A stretch of DNA of 64,000 nucleotides from positions 14,661,701 through 14,725,700 of the forward strand of contig CM068314.1 in assembly GCA_034766995.1 (NCBI GenBank), given 5' to 3'. The translations under genes were made by a program, and so were the position numbers. This DNA comes from Acanthacorydalis orientalis. Taxonomy: Eukaryota > Arthropoda > Insecta > Megaloptera > Corydalidae. This document shows, one piece after another, positions 47,579 through 58,045 of this stretch. The notes beneath the pieces are model-generated. The model searched no databases and was not told the DNA's origin. It saw only the letters and a program-made list of their open reading frames with translations. Positions within the stretch are counted from its first letter, which is position 1; the number at the start of each line of letters is the position of its first letter.

Positions 47579-47808
47579 AGCGTAAAAATTAATTCGATGC
47601 CTTTTATTGATTCAATAACAGGCACCGAGTCCGAAAAGGCACTCTTAATTGAATCAATCATAACTCCGTTCTAAAATAAAATATTTTCTTGTCTTTTTAG
47701 GATTTTAAAGTGGCAGGTTAACGATATTTTAACGATTGAAATGTTTTCCATTGTCCCATAAACAAACATTCATTTTCTATAAAAAGGCACAGAATTAATT
47801 TTTACACC
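47579..47808 (+). mobile_element. Family B, minimal copy (230 bp) with both terminal repeats
   Basis: Left AGCGTAAAAATTAATTCGAT then GCC; the right end is AGGCACAGAATTAATTTTTA then CACC. Inside are TGAATCAATCATAACTCCGT and TTTTAAAGTGGCA, followed directly by ATTGAAATGTTTTCCATTGT. Almost all former coding DNA is gone, making this the smallest derivative. The terminal block is partly duplicated near 47625 (AACAGGCACCGAG). Confidence 0.75.
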
Positions 47809-48198
47809 AAATATATAAGAAAAAATAAAAAGGACAATATGAGTAATACATTTAAAAAAGAAAATATTGCATTAAAAAGAAAAAACGGAACGACTGCATA
47901 GTTTTATGAATATGTTTATATTTTAGTGAGAAGGCAAGTGTTTTCTAAGAGAGATTGTATGTTAATTTGAATTAATGGAAATCATCTTCGCCACAATGAA
48001 TAAAAACTGTATCGCTAAAATTAGTGTAATAAAAAACATTATTCAATTATGTATCTGTGTGAAACAACCAATTATTTTAATCAAAAATATTTATCTATCA
48101 AACTAGTGAAAAATAAATTAAATATTTGGTTAAATATTTTAATTTGAAACACAAATATATCTGTCTTTTTAAAAATGAGATTTATTTCGTTCATAAAT

Positions 48199-48244
<46 letters not shown>

Positions 48245-48939
48245 GAGTATATACATATAGGTATGTTAGTAATTACAGAAATCGTTGATAATTTGCAAAA
48301 CCGATAAATCCGTAGAATGTGATTTCTCGCTCCGCTCTTTTATTTCAAAACTTTTATACATGAAAAACTGTTCTTGATTTATATCAGTTATGAGAGTGTT
48401 CGCGAACAAAAGAAACGTGTTGATTTATCGATTTTAAAACAGAGATATATTAAAGTTTCGAAAATTTTCAGAATAAAATTCCATTTTATATCCACAAACA
48501 GAACTTTATCGCATCGAATATAATTTTTTTCCCAAGTTACAAAAAAAATATTTGTTTCTGAATTTTTTTAATTCTAAATAATTCATTTATTAACCGTTTG
48601 CACTCGGGGAATATTTTCATATTTCCTTCCACCATCTTAATAATTATAAATATAATTTATCATCGTGAAAAATTTGAGATTAATTTTTAGCTGAAAAATG
48701 GAAATAAAATTATCATTTATGCATAAATTTATTGACGATATGCATTTATAATAGCCGATTTAAAACCACAGAAAAATAATTTCCTCTACTACTTTAACGT
48801 TTAAATGACAGCCAAGTTGACATTCCGAGTTGCCGGAATAAATGTGCATGCCAGTGGTGCTAACATTCAGAGTGCAAAAGGTTAATAAAACATTATTTAT
48901 CCACTCATAAATAAATAAATAATTAATTATTATTAAAAT
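47809..48939. other. AT-rich stretch with (TA)n, no gene recognised
   Basis: Includes the (TA)n at 48204-48242. The minus-strand frame 48760-48942 has no domain signature. Confidence 0.4.
48204..48242. repeat. (TA)n microsatellite
   Basis: About 39 bp of TA. Confidence 0.95.
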
Positions 48940-49311
48940 CAAATAACTCTTTCACAAATAATTTTTTTATTATCCGACAAACCATAACATTTTTTTTCTG
49001 ATCGAAAATGTTCAATAAATGATTATTATTGATCAATTTTGATTGTTCCTTATGAACATTTCGATTGCGATCTCCTCATTTTTAGAGCGCCATGGTATAA
49101 AAATTGATTTACATTTGTTTACAGATTATATACCTTTATACACCTTAACGCTCTAAGAATAATGGCATTATCATAATTCTCAAAACAAATAAACAATCTA
49201 AAATGACCAATAATCATGAACTGAAATTTTTTTATCAGAAAATATTTGTGATTTTTCAGATAAGAGAAAAAATTACATGTCAAAGTGAATTCAATCTCAG
49301 TGCCAGTATTG
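48940..49311. mobile_element. Family A palindromic MITE, long copy
   Basis: Left AACTCTTTCACAAATAATTT, then CCGACAAACCATAACATTTT, TCGAAAATGTTCAATAAATG, centre ATTTCGATTGCGATCTCCTC. Right half: GAATAATGGCATTATCATAA, AAATGACCAATAATCATGAA, AGAAAATATTTGTGATTTTT, CAAAGTGAATTCAATCTCAG then TGCCAG. The middle (49090-49150) carries extra sequence absent from the short copies. Confidence 0.7.
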
Positions 49312-51015
49312 TATTGTCAAACAAATCTCATCACTACAATGTTTTATAATTAATGCTTTGAAGCTGAGGAGGAGGAAAGGGTGCTAAAATTTTAAAAAAA
49401 TATTTTTCGATTATTGGGACATTCTTTTATCGCAAACAAAATAAAAATTGCAAATTTGTTGGTTACAAGAAAAAATATGTTAATTCAGATCATCCACTAG
49501 AAATTTCACATCTATCTGATATATCATGGAAAATCGTTGATAATATTCGTAGAAATATAAATCTCTTGATTGGAAACAAATAATCAGAGGCGGAAAAATT
49601 GATTTTCAATTGAAAATTTGCAGAAATAACATTACTGTTGAGTGTGAAAAATTTTGAAACAATTATGTGTGCAAAAATCGGTTTCACATCGGTTACATCT
49701 TGTACCTGGACGTAGAGTCACGAGATTTATTTACACACTTTCTCCCAATGATGGACCTTTAGCAAAAAAATTCAACCCAATCCTCAAGTTGTCAATTTTT
49801 ATAAGTTTTCAAATGAATTTTTTTGATTTTTGGACGATTGTAATTTTTTTTAATGAAAGAAAGATATAAATTTAGTCTTATTAGTAAGAGATTAGTAACC
49901 TTTCAATATATCAAAAAGACAGCGCTCTAAGACCGTAGTTTCCTTGGAAAGCGTCAATGGATTCCTAGATCAACATGCCCGGCTTTTAAGGGTTAAATAA
50001 TATTTTATTTTCATAATGTGTATTTAAATACAGAGTTTACTTTTTATTCTGAATTAATTAATTAATTACATAATCTTTTTTATTGCAGATTTTTAAACCT
50101 GCTTGATGTATTTTTCAATTTTATAAATTATGAAAAATATACTAATAGACAAAACAACATTTGTTTTAAGTACTCAATCAGTTAGATAAATACAGGTTTC
50201 ATTATTATATATCTTATTACACATAGAAAAAAACATAATAATCATAATAATTTATAATGCTTAATTAAAAATGGATTAAAGATAAAAACCTGGCCAATTA
50301 CAACAATTTCAAATCAATTATCAAACTGCAACATAGACAAGAACTATTTTCAAACAATTTAAAATCTAAAAATAAACCTTAATCACGTTCAAGTTTTTTA
50401 TAATACAAATAAGTACTTCAATTAGAAATTCACATTAAATAGATGATACGAGTGTACAAACATTAAACATGATTTCGTAACACCCACAATGTTCGAATCA
50501 ACTGCGCGTCATTAAAACCCGTACTGCTTTCTCTTTATCTAAAGCGTTAATAAGAAGAAAACAGTTCGTGGAGACATTCAATTTATTAATCTTGCATATT
50601 TATAAGCAAATAATGAATGTGGATGACAGTTCTGGAAATGTTAATTGAAAACAATGCGTTTATTAACATTGTTTTCCGTTTATGTTTCGAGGAAATTGTT
50701 TAATATTCGAATAAATCTGAGCTCACAATGAGATATTCGGGCGGTGAAGTGATTTGAAATTGAAATGATGAAAGTAGAGTGATCTTTTGTTGAAATTTTA
50801 ATGGAAGTTTTTAAAAGACTGATTTTTTCAGACATTGAAAAGTTTAAATTGATTGAAAATGTATTTTTTATCTGTAAAAATAATGTCGACGGTATTACTG
50901 AAACGAAAATTTGGATAAAATAATTAATTCATAGATAATTAAAGAAATAGAATTTTGTAACTGTTAATACAATATTCATGTTAGTAACTTATTTTGGAAA
51001 CTTAAAATGGTTTTA
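49312..51015. other. AT-rich spacer with a regulatory-looking patch
   Basis: No gene supported. The opposing frames 49490-49687 and 49654-49869 lack recognisable domains. A higher-complexity patch lies at about 50490-50760 and holds the inverted repeat at 50647-50676. Confidence 0.4.
50647..50676. promoter_or_regulatory. Perfect inverted repeat of SOX-like sites
   Basis: GAAAACAATG (50647-50656), 10-bp spacer CGTTTATTAA, then the exact inverse CATTGTTTTC (50667-50676). ACAATG/CATTGT is the core recognised by SOX HMG proteins, so this could be a paired SOX site. It lies in a higher-complexity patch. Function is inferred only. Confidence 0.3.
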
Positions 51016-51232
51016 TAAATGAATGTCTCATTCGCACCGCAAACTGTAATAATTTTTCTAATCAACAATTTAATAATTGATGTTTGTCATTTTTAATTAC
51101 TGCTTGTCTGTATTTTGATGGAGACATTTCGAAAATGATCAATAATCAATTATTGACCATTTCTGCTTTGAAACTTTTTTGTGATTTGAGAAATGAGTGA
51201 AAAATTGATTTCCGAAAGGGAATTAAGTCAAT
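51016..51232. mobile_element. Family A palindromic MITE
   Basis: Left AATGTCTCATTCGCACCGCA, TTTTTCTAATCAACAATTTA. Centre TGTATTTTGATGGAGACATT. Right AATCAATTATTGACCATTTC, TTTGTGATTTGAGAAATGAG, TGAAAAATTGATTTCCGAAA. About 217 bp, nearly symmetrical. Confidence 0.7.
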
Positions 51233-52105
51233 AACATTTTTTTCCTGAAAATGTTTATTGTGAAATAAGTAAGGCTGTTTTATAGTTTTGATACCATAGT
51301 TTCATTTTCATTGTAAAAAAATAAGTTTATTTAATCGTTATTCAATTTAATCACTTTCCAGTTTAATTTTTTCAACAAATGTAAAAAATGACTACTTTTT
51401 CAATTATTTTTTTATTCATATCAAATTAAAAATAATTTAACTTTCAAGAATAAAAAAAAAACAAATCGTGTTTAAACTTGCTCTACCCGCACACTGTACG
51501 GGAGAAATTGACAAGTGGTTAATTTACGAATAGTACATCGTTTATCATCATCAAAATGAAACATAATATGAAATATCAAGAATCCTGTTTTATGACAGGA
51601 ACTGCACGGTTTAGTATGGGCTATCGAAGAGAAGGTAGCCGATAAAAAATCTGGGTTGTTGCAATACTTTTCTTTCAATACTTTAATTTTTATAAGCGCC
51701 AAATTTTGAAAAGCTGGAAATTTTATTTTCAATCATAATTTCGATTTACAGGTAACACAAATGTGAAATGAAAAATAAAATCTAAAAATTTTTGGAGTCC
51801 AAATTTCGATTTTGAATTTTTTATAACAGAATTTCATAGTAACATAGAAAAGTTTTTTACAATTCAATTTTTCTTGAAATATAATGTATATTATATGGTC
51901 TATTTACTACATGTCGATTTGTATTTTTTAAATAAACTAAATGAATGGAATATTTTATAAATTTTTTCATTAATTTTTTTCTGTTGAAACGTTCTTAAAA
52001 TTATCAACAATCACGGACTTCTCTCAACTCATTTAGACAAAATTTGACGGAGGGAGTTGGGTATTTAATTGGTGGCTCAAGATTGGCACCTAGTGTAAAT
52101 CTAGC

Positions 52106-52109
<4 letters not shown>
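51233..52109. other. AT-rich stretch, no gene recognised
   Basis: The minus-strand frame 51472-51732 (86 codons with several Cys and His) lies in somewhat higher-complexity DNA but shows no domain or splice border, so it is left uncalled. GGCACCTAGTGTAA at about 52086-52099 weakly resembles the Helitron-like termini. Confidence 0.35.

Positions 52110-52164
<55 letters not shown>
52110..52164. repeat. (TA)n microsatellite
   Basis: Uninterrupted TA, about 55 bp. Confidence 0.95.
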
Positions 52165-52166
<2 letters not shown>

Positions 52167-52936
52167 TTAATAACGATATTTAATGATATACATATAACAA
52201 ATTGTTCTACAAGAATGTTTTAGGGGATATTCTATTTCTCTGTTGTAATTATCTAATCCAAAGGATTAACACAATAAATTTTCCACTGCGACTAATAGGA
52301 TGTTCCCGGAAATTTTACACCATGAAACTGTTATTTTCTGTGTAACGGTTTCATTATGAAAGTTGTCAGTCAAATTCGCATATGGAACGTTTTACATAAA
52401 GTCAGATCCTTCATTTCACCAACGAATTTGTTGAAGTAATTCAATAAACTCTATTTTTATATACTTTTTTGTTTATTTTTATTCGTTTATTATGTAGTAT
52501 TTTTATAGTTTTGGACTAATATTTCATATTGTTCAAGAAATACAATACAATAAGAAGACATTAATTATAAAAACGTTATAATCCATTATTAAATAAACTG
52601 TTTTTGTTATAAATCGAAATGTATTGTGTTTCTGTCGTCAAGTGTTATACTTTTTTATTTAGCAAGCGAACCGAGTAAAAAATCGCCAATGTTGTTATCC
52701 CAGACCGCGGACAAAAACCTCTCAAGATTATGATATATCATGACAGTGAACAGAAAAACTCGAACGGAAATTTTAAGTGAAATTCCAGTTTATAAAAATA
52801 AACTTATTGTACACTGATATGTACGTGCGTACAACATAAACGTGCTCTTGAAAAATGTGAGCAATAACCTATTCAATAATATGGTATCGTAATGAGTTGC
52901 TATAAATTTAGAGTGATGGAGCGTGAAACCACTTAC
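52165..52936 (-). other. Probable intron 3' of the 52.9 kb exon (minus strand)
   Basis: Follows the donor site of the exon at 52937-53101. It contains moderately complex, non-coding DNA (for example GTTATCCCAGACCGCGGACA near 52695). No further exon was found on the minus strand to the left that clearly pairs with it. Confidence 0.35.
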
Positions 52937-53101
52937 CCTTGGCGTGTGCGGGGTGTGTTACGGTGTTCTTGGCGCCAGCTCCACCATTCAAGAGGCGTCG
53001 AGACGCCGTCCGCCGCGTTGACGCCGTCGTTGTCGTCGGTGAAGATTTGATATCTATTGACGTTGCATTCGATTGATTGTTCGTTGTAGCATTCTTCTTC
53101 A
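52937..53101 (-). CDS. Internal coding exon of an unidentified minus-strand gene
   Basis: The only convincingly spliced exon in the window. On the minus strand a TTTTGTATTGCAG acceptor (AG at 53103-53102) precedes it, and a consensus GTAAGT donor (52936-52931) follows CCAAGG. It is 165 nt (55 codons), phase 1 at both ends, so it can be skipped or included without a frame change. The reading KKNATTNNQSNATSIDIKSS is followed by a Thr run, TRRTASRRLLNGGAGAKN and THPAHAKG. This is a basic, Ser/Thr/Asn-rich, low-order segment with no domain, typical of a disordered linker in a cytoskeletal, nuclear or adhesion-associated protein. GC is far above the surroundings, with CGA/CGG/GCG codons. The gene is not recognised. 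Confidence 0.7.
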
Positions 53102-53299
53102 CTGCAATACAAAATTGAATGATAAGAAGTGTTGAGTAGATTTTTTATTTCAGTAATTTGTCCGAAAAAAAATCAGTAGTATAATTTGCATTTATCCAAT
53201 AAAACATTAATAGAACCACATACTTCTCTCGCATTTATTTCAATAAAAAAATTATTTGAAACCATTTAATTGAATAAATTAACTTTTTATTTTTATTTA
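53102..53299 (-). other. Probable intron upstream of the exon
   Basis: A/T-rich sequence upstream (minus strand) of the acceptor, with no exon-like features. A possible polypyrimidine stretch lies immediately before the acceptor. Confidence 0.35.
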
Positions 53300-53440
53300 T
53301 TCGAATGAATATTCTCTCACTCTATAAACTATAACATTTTTCTGATCAAAGACTGATTTCTGATTATTTTTAATTGATATTTTTGCGAATTTCAAATGGT
53401 AATAGTTTCATCCTTAGAGAACTAAAGTAAAGGGACAGTT
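53300..53440. mobile_element. Family A MITE, partial
   Basis: ATTCTCTCACTCTATAAACT, CATTTTTCTGATCAAAGACT, TTTTAATTGATATTTTTGCG, then AATGGTAATAGTTTCATCCT. Left arm and centre only. Likely intronic, about 200 bp upstream of the exon. Confidence 0.5.
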
Positions 53441-53704
53441 AAGTAAAATCAAAAACATTTTTTTTTAAATAAAGAAATTGGTAAGAATAATCTCAAGTAA
53501 TTGAATTTGTTTTTTCTTACACTTCTTACCTCATGCACAATTTTTTTGATATACATTGCATTAACAAAAAGTAGACATTGAAACATTAATTTAGTCATTT
53601 GGCTTAATGGAAATTTATAATGTATTGAATTTTATCACAAAATAACAGGTCTATCATACAAAAAAAAAACAGTAGGTATATAATTAAAACCAATAATTGA
53701 AGAC

Positions 53705-53962
53705 AAATTTCATATATGAATTTTTCACTCACTTCAAAAACCATAAAAAAAGTTCTTATCAAAAATGTTCAAAATTAATTATTGATCATTTTTGAGTATT
53801 GCTTATATGCATCATCCTGAATAAAATTATTATTTTTAATTTACTAAGGTACAGAAAACTCATTTTTCTATACATTAGCTCTCTGAAGATAATACTTTTT
53901 GTGGTTTGTGTGGTTAGTGAAAAATTCAATTGTAAAAGTGATTTTAGTCACAGAGCCAAACC
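53705..53962. mobile_element. Family A palindromic MITE
   Basis: Left GAATTTTTCACTCACTTCAA, AAACCATAAAAAAAGTTCTT, ATCAAAAATGTTCAAAATTA. Right TACTTTTTGTGGTTTGTGTG, GTTAGTGAAAAATTCAATTG, TAAAAGTGATTTTAGTCACA, then GAGCC. Arms are well preserved; the centre is divergent. Confidence 0.75.
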
Positions 53963-55444
53963 ATATTTTTAATGTTAGAATTGATGTTAAATTTATTTCT
54001 TTAATAAAGGTTTGAAACATTTCAATTAATTCCAATTTTTGAACTATCTCAGCTTGAAATTAATTCATTAATTTTTACCTGCTTTCAATTAAAGACTGCG
54101 CTTTCGAATTTTTTAGATGGAATTGAAACGAAATTTTGAACAAATTTTTAAAAAATGGAATGATTACCTATCTGTATTGTGCGTCTTACATTGGTTTAAC
54201 ATTTTTTTGAATATTTATTTCGAATTCGACAGAAAAAGTCAGTTTGATCCCAGTGTAATTTCTAGGAAGTAAGCAAGTAGCCTCTGATACTGGATTATTT
54301 ATCCTAAACAGGCATATTTTATACACAAACACATATTTAACATTATTGGAAACTTTTATCATGTAAAGAAATTTCACCCTTTATAGAATGTAGGTACAGA
54401 AATCTACCAGCAAAAAAAGGTAAAAATATATTAAAAGTAAACTCATTAAAAAGAAACATATGTGATGAGTCCATTTATCCAGACATTTTCTTATCTATTA
54501 TCCTTTAAATTATCTTTCTTGTATAACATTTGCTAAGAAAACATACTCTAGATGCTAATTAAAAATTATAGTGTAATCTGGTCTTAAATAATTTCAATCT
54601 TTATTCCAAATTAACATAGATTAAAAATATATTCATCATTAACACAATTCCAATGTAAAACTAAAAAGCAGTTTTCTAAAAAAATCAAATATATATTTTA
54701 TGTTTCGAATAGATTAATTAAAACTCGTATAAAATGTACATATATTCAATTAAAGAACAATTCCCTCAAGATAATGTAAACTAATTTAAATTCACGAATG
54801 TATCATTTATATTTTTATGACAGATTTCCGTCCTTTGTAAAATGATTAAAAGAAAGTTTATTATTTTTAATCGCATTTATAAACAAAACACGGATATTAA
54901 AAAAACTGCTGTTTTCAAATCCTTTCTAAGTTTTTTCTATATATTAATTTCCTTTCGGAGATATTTTATCCCAATGAACAATAATTATTTCGAAGAATAA
55001 TGATTGAATAACGAAGAAGTAATACAAAATAAAAAGATTATGTTAGAACCTAATTTCAGTGTTTTTTTTTATAATTATCTCAGATTAAAAACAAATAAAA
55101 TTAAAAATGACTGTACTGTAAATAAATTATAGTTACAAATAAAGAAATGTATGTTCGAGATTCGATTCGCTAGCCATTTTTTTTTAAATTATCTACGGAA
55201 TATAATACAAATAGATGATTTGTTCTGTTAGTGTGTATATTTTATTACTAACCGTTAGTCATATTATATACAATGGAACTCTAATTAGTTCATGCGAATT
55301 TAGAATATCATATCAGGAAGTAAACCTTGACGGGAAACCTAATTTGACATGAGAATAAATACTCAACAACTTGTACTGGAAAATAAAGTATTTGATTTGA
55401 TATAAATAGGGTAACGAATTTAAATCGTATTAAGTATAATTACA

Positions 55445-55447
<3 letters not shown>
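53963..55447. other. AT-rich stretch without recognised genes
   Basis: The minus-strand frame 54186-54377 has no splice or domain support. No other structure was seen. Confidence 0.4.

Positions 55448-55517
<70 letters not shown>
55448..55517. repeat. (TA)n microsatellite, about 70 bp
   Basis: Among the longest TA arrays here. It runs directly into a transposon-end-like sequence (ACAAGGGCAGTTTGAGGAGT). Confidence 0.95.
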
Positions 55518-55520
<3 letters not shown>

Positions 55521-55595
55521 ACAAGGGCAGTTTGAGGAGTAATTTGGTTCGTATACTCGCTGACGGAGAGAGCGACAGCTGTCTATGTTTTCATA
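55518..55595. mobile_element. Transposon-end-like fragment
   Basis: ACAAGGGCAGTTTGAGGAGT then AATTTGG resembles mariner/Tc1-type terminal repeats of the form ACGAGGG(C/T)... and follows a TA-rich target. GAGAGAGCGACAGCTGTCTA follows. The second mariner (from 55598) sits just inside, suggesting nesting. No opposite end was found. Confidence 0.3.
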
Positions 55596-55597
55596 TA

Positions 55598-56070
55598 TTA
55601 GGTTAGTAGAAAAATAATTACAGTTTTTGTTTTCTGAATTCTAACTTTATTTTTTTCAATGAAATTATCATTTCATCGTGTTCATGTTAGTATCATTTTA
55701 AAGTGCATTTTTCAGTCTGTATTTTGGTAACAATAGTCTGTATTTGGTCGACTTTGGTTTTATTATTTTGATTCAAATTAGGCCATTGAACTAAAGGATG
55801 GAAAAGAAGAAAATAAGATAATCTTTTTGTATGAGTTCAAAATGGGTGGTAAAGCAACAGAAATTCCATCTGTTCCCGAAACTGAAAATTTTCCTAATTG
55901 GAAATCAATTTGGGTCGAATGAAGAAGTAATAGAGGCCACAAAATGGTATTTTGGGGGCCTCGAAGAAACCCACTTCCGGGAGGGAACTGCCGACCGGAG
56001 TTACTTGTAACATCACATGCGTTACAAAAAAGAATGAAACTATATGTAAACATATATACTTTTTCCATCT
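55598..56070 (+). mobile_element. Internally deleted mellifera-type mariner, plus strand
   Basis: Begins TTAGGTTAGTAGAAAAATAA then TTACAGTTTTTG, the same terminal repeat as 27501-28022. The next 190 bp of 5' leader also match that element (CATTTCATCGTGTTCATGTT, TTTTGATTCAAATTAGGCC). A fused transposase remnant follows. The 3' terminal repeat was not recognised, so the right boundary is approximate. Confidence 0.75.
55784..56070 (+). pseudogene. Mariner transposase: N-terminus joined to C-terminus by deletion
   Basis: The N-terminal part reads IIFLYEFKMGGKATEI (first DNA-binding helix region). Within a few bases, at about 55872, it switches frame into HLFPKLKIFLIGNQFGSNEE, then VIEATKWYFGGLEETHFREG. 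That is the end of the mariner catalytic domain just after the third Asp. A tail NETICK lies where GDYVEK is expected in the family. All three catalytic Asp are therefore deleted. Frames 55778-56077 (minus) and 55952-56149 (plus) are shadows of this relic. Confidence 0.75.
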
Positions 56071-57176
56071 CCCTCACCTAGAATATGAATCAAGTTACTC
56101 TTCAAACCGTCCTCGTTTATGTATGACAAAAACATTCAAAAACTTTTAAAAACCTTCAAAAACTTTTTAACATTGAAATAATCATTACTACTAACATAAC
56201 AAAATATTCAAATAAAACAAGTTTCACAAATTAGGTAAAGGTTATTTCATAACAGTATTTGATTTCAAATAAGTTTGTTTACTATCAAGTAAGTAATATT
56301 TCTTCAATTTGAAGATAAGTGTGTTTAGATACAGTTCTGTGAAATCTTTTAAAAATTTTTCATATATCTTTTAAAAACCTTTTATCAGACAGTTGCTACA
56401 GAAAGATTTCTTTATAAAATGCTTTAAAAATACAATAGTTTGTGTAAAATGAATTCGAATTTAATAAACTGGACAGAAAAGACATACAAAATATGACAGC
56501 TTACAAAGATCTAGAATATTTTTCGTTGAATATGAAAACTTGTGACAATAAAATGATAACAGAAAAGAAAAAAGATGTCTGTTAGGTAAACAAAATACAA
56601 AAGTTGATCCCTAGAGACGTGAAACTTTAATAATGGTCATCATTTATATACACGAACAAATCGAACATTTCATATAAATCTGTTGGAAAATAAAAAAGTA
56701 TCTGCCCGTGGGGAAATATTAATTATATATATATATATATATATATAATGTTATATGAAACTGTTAAACATATTAAAACAGATGTCAATACTTGCATTTC
56801 ATAAATCAAATCTAATTTGCCAATAAAAAATCACTGTTCAAAACAAACAGATTAAAAAATAAATATATAAGAAGCATGACTGCTTGCAAACATAAAATAT
56901 GAAAATTAACATATATAAAAAAATGTATACTACTTGTTTACCATATTCAATGTTTTAAACTTTCTTTTGACTTTCGCATTCGCATAACTAATATAATATA
57001 AACATAATGATTGATTTGATTCTCATTTTCTATTAATAATGTTTTTAGATAATCTGTTAAAGTGCTTCATGTAGATTGTACGGATTTGTTTATTATGTAA
57101 ATCGTTTGTATAATGATTTTTTTAAGTTATATGAATAATTCTAGTTTTTGTACAAGATTAAATAGATATCTGTTTG

Positions 57177-57178
<2 letters not shown>
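56071..57178. other. AT-rich stretch with short repeats, no gene recognised
   Basis: AACATTCAAAAACTTTTAAA-type near-tandem text at 56125-56175. A short (TA)n at 56723-56748. No coding block. Confidence 0.4.
56723..56748. repeat. short (TA)n
   Basis: About 26 bp. Confidence 0.9.

Positions 57179-57241
<63 letters not shown>
57179..57241. repeat. (TA)n microsatellite
   Basis: Uninterrupted TA, about 63 bp. Confidence 0.95.
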
Positions 57242-57244
<3 letters not shown>

Positions 57245-57440
57245 TTAAAATTACATAATTTAGTAAGGAATTCATACGATTATATTTAAAAATCAATAAA
57301 CATTCAAAACCGACAAAGTTTTTTAAATTACAAATAAAAAATTACAAAAAAAAATACTGAAATTACATTTTTTTAAAATAATTTTAATATTCTAAAGGAT
57401 AAATTAAAGATGGAGATCATGTGGTCTTTAGGTCGCACGA

Positions 57441-57459
57441 AGCTTAATAAGATTAAGCT
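57441..57459. other. Perfect hairpin AGCTTAAT-AAG-ATTAAGCT
   Basis: 8-bp arms and a 3-nt loop inside a GC-richer patch (57405-57485) that also holds GGTCGCACGA and CCAGTGAGGCC. It could be a transposon remnant or a structured RNA element; no family is recognised. Confidence 0.3.
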
Positions 57460-57715
57460 ATCCAGTGAGGCCTTTTCGCATATTTTGCTAATCACAAATG
57501 TTCATCGTTTATAAATTATATTATTTTCAAACGATATATATTTTTAATTAATTAAAAAAAATATTTTCTTTTAGAGTATTAAACATTATTGTAAAATAAT
57601 ATAAAGACAAGAAAAAAATTAAATCAAAAATCAAGTAAAAAATAATGTCAAAACAAATGAAATATGATTTTAATCAGATGGCACATTATTTCTTTTTTTC
57701 TCGATACTTCTGCGA

Positions 57716-57942
57716 CAGTGGTATCAAACTCATACATTTACACAGGCTATCAAATTCAGAATCAAAAAATACATTAATTTGAGGTGTTATTATTATAAAA
57801 CCTGATCATAAAACGGTGTTTCTTACAGAAAAATTCTATAATTTGTAATTTCTTAAAAATGTAATTTATATCTCAACTCCAAGCTTTAAGCCGCGGGCCG
57901 CATTCTAGTCTTGCGGGAGTGTCGCGTGTTTGGACACCATTG
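57716..57942. mobile_element. hAT-type MITE with 8-bp target duplication
   Basis: The left end CAGTGGTATCAAACTC and the inverse of the right end, CAATGGTGTCCAAACACG, form short terminal repeats of the hAT CAGTGGTNTC(A/C)AAC type. Flanking 8-mers are TTCTGCGA (57708-57715) and TTCTATGA (57943-57950), 6 of 8 identical and close to the hAT preference nTCTAnAn. Near the right end is CCGCGGGCCGCATTC, common in hAT non-autonomous elements. 227 bp, no coding capacity. Confidence 0.75.
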
Positions 57943-57954
57943 TTCTATGAATAT

Positions 57955-58045
57955 ACATCAGCAACAATCAAAAATTATCAATAATAATTTATTCAATATT
58001 TTTTTCCGAAAATATTTTTTGTTTGTACGGTTAATTTATAAAATA
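57955..58045. mobile_element. Family A MITE, small remnant
   Basis: ATCAAAAATTATCAATAATA then TTTATTCAATATTTTTTTCC and TATTTTTTGTTTGTACGG resemble an inverted family A arm. It starts just outside the hAT element. Confidence 0.35.

Noticed and set aside
51472..51732. 86-codon minus-strand frame with CSSCHK and HFDDDKRC
   Set aside because: The CxxC is isolated, no family is recognised, and there are no splice borders. It could be a transposon scrap but cannot be supported.
52060..52105. GGCACCTAGTGTAA as a possible Helitron-like end
   Set aside because: No hairpin precedes it and there is no homology to the other two copies.
55952..56149. 65-codon plus-strand frame and its antisense 99-codon frame
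   Set aside because: Both overlap the mariner C-terminal relic in the wrong frame or strand.
57405..57485. Possible tRNA or structured RNA around the AGCTTAAT hairpin
   Set aside because: No cloverleaf can be drawn and no A/B box pair is present.
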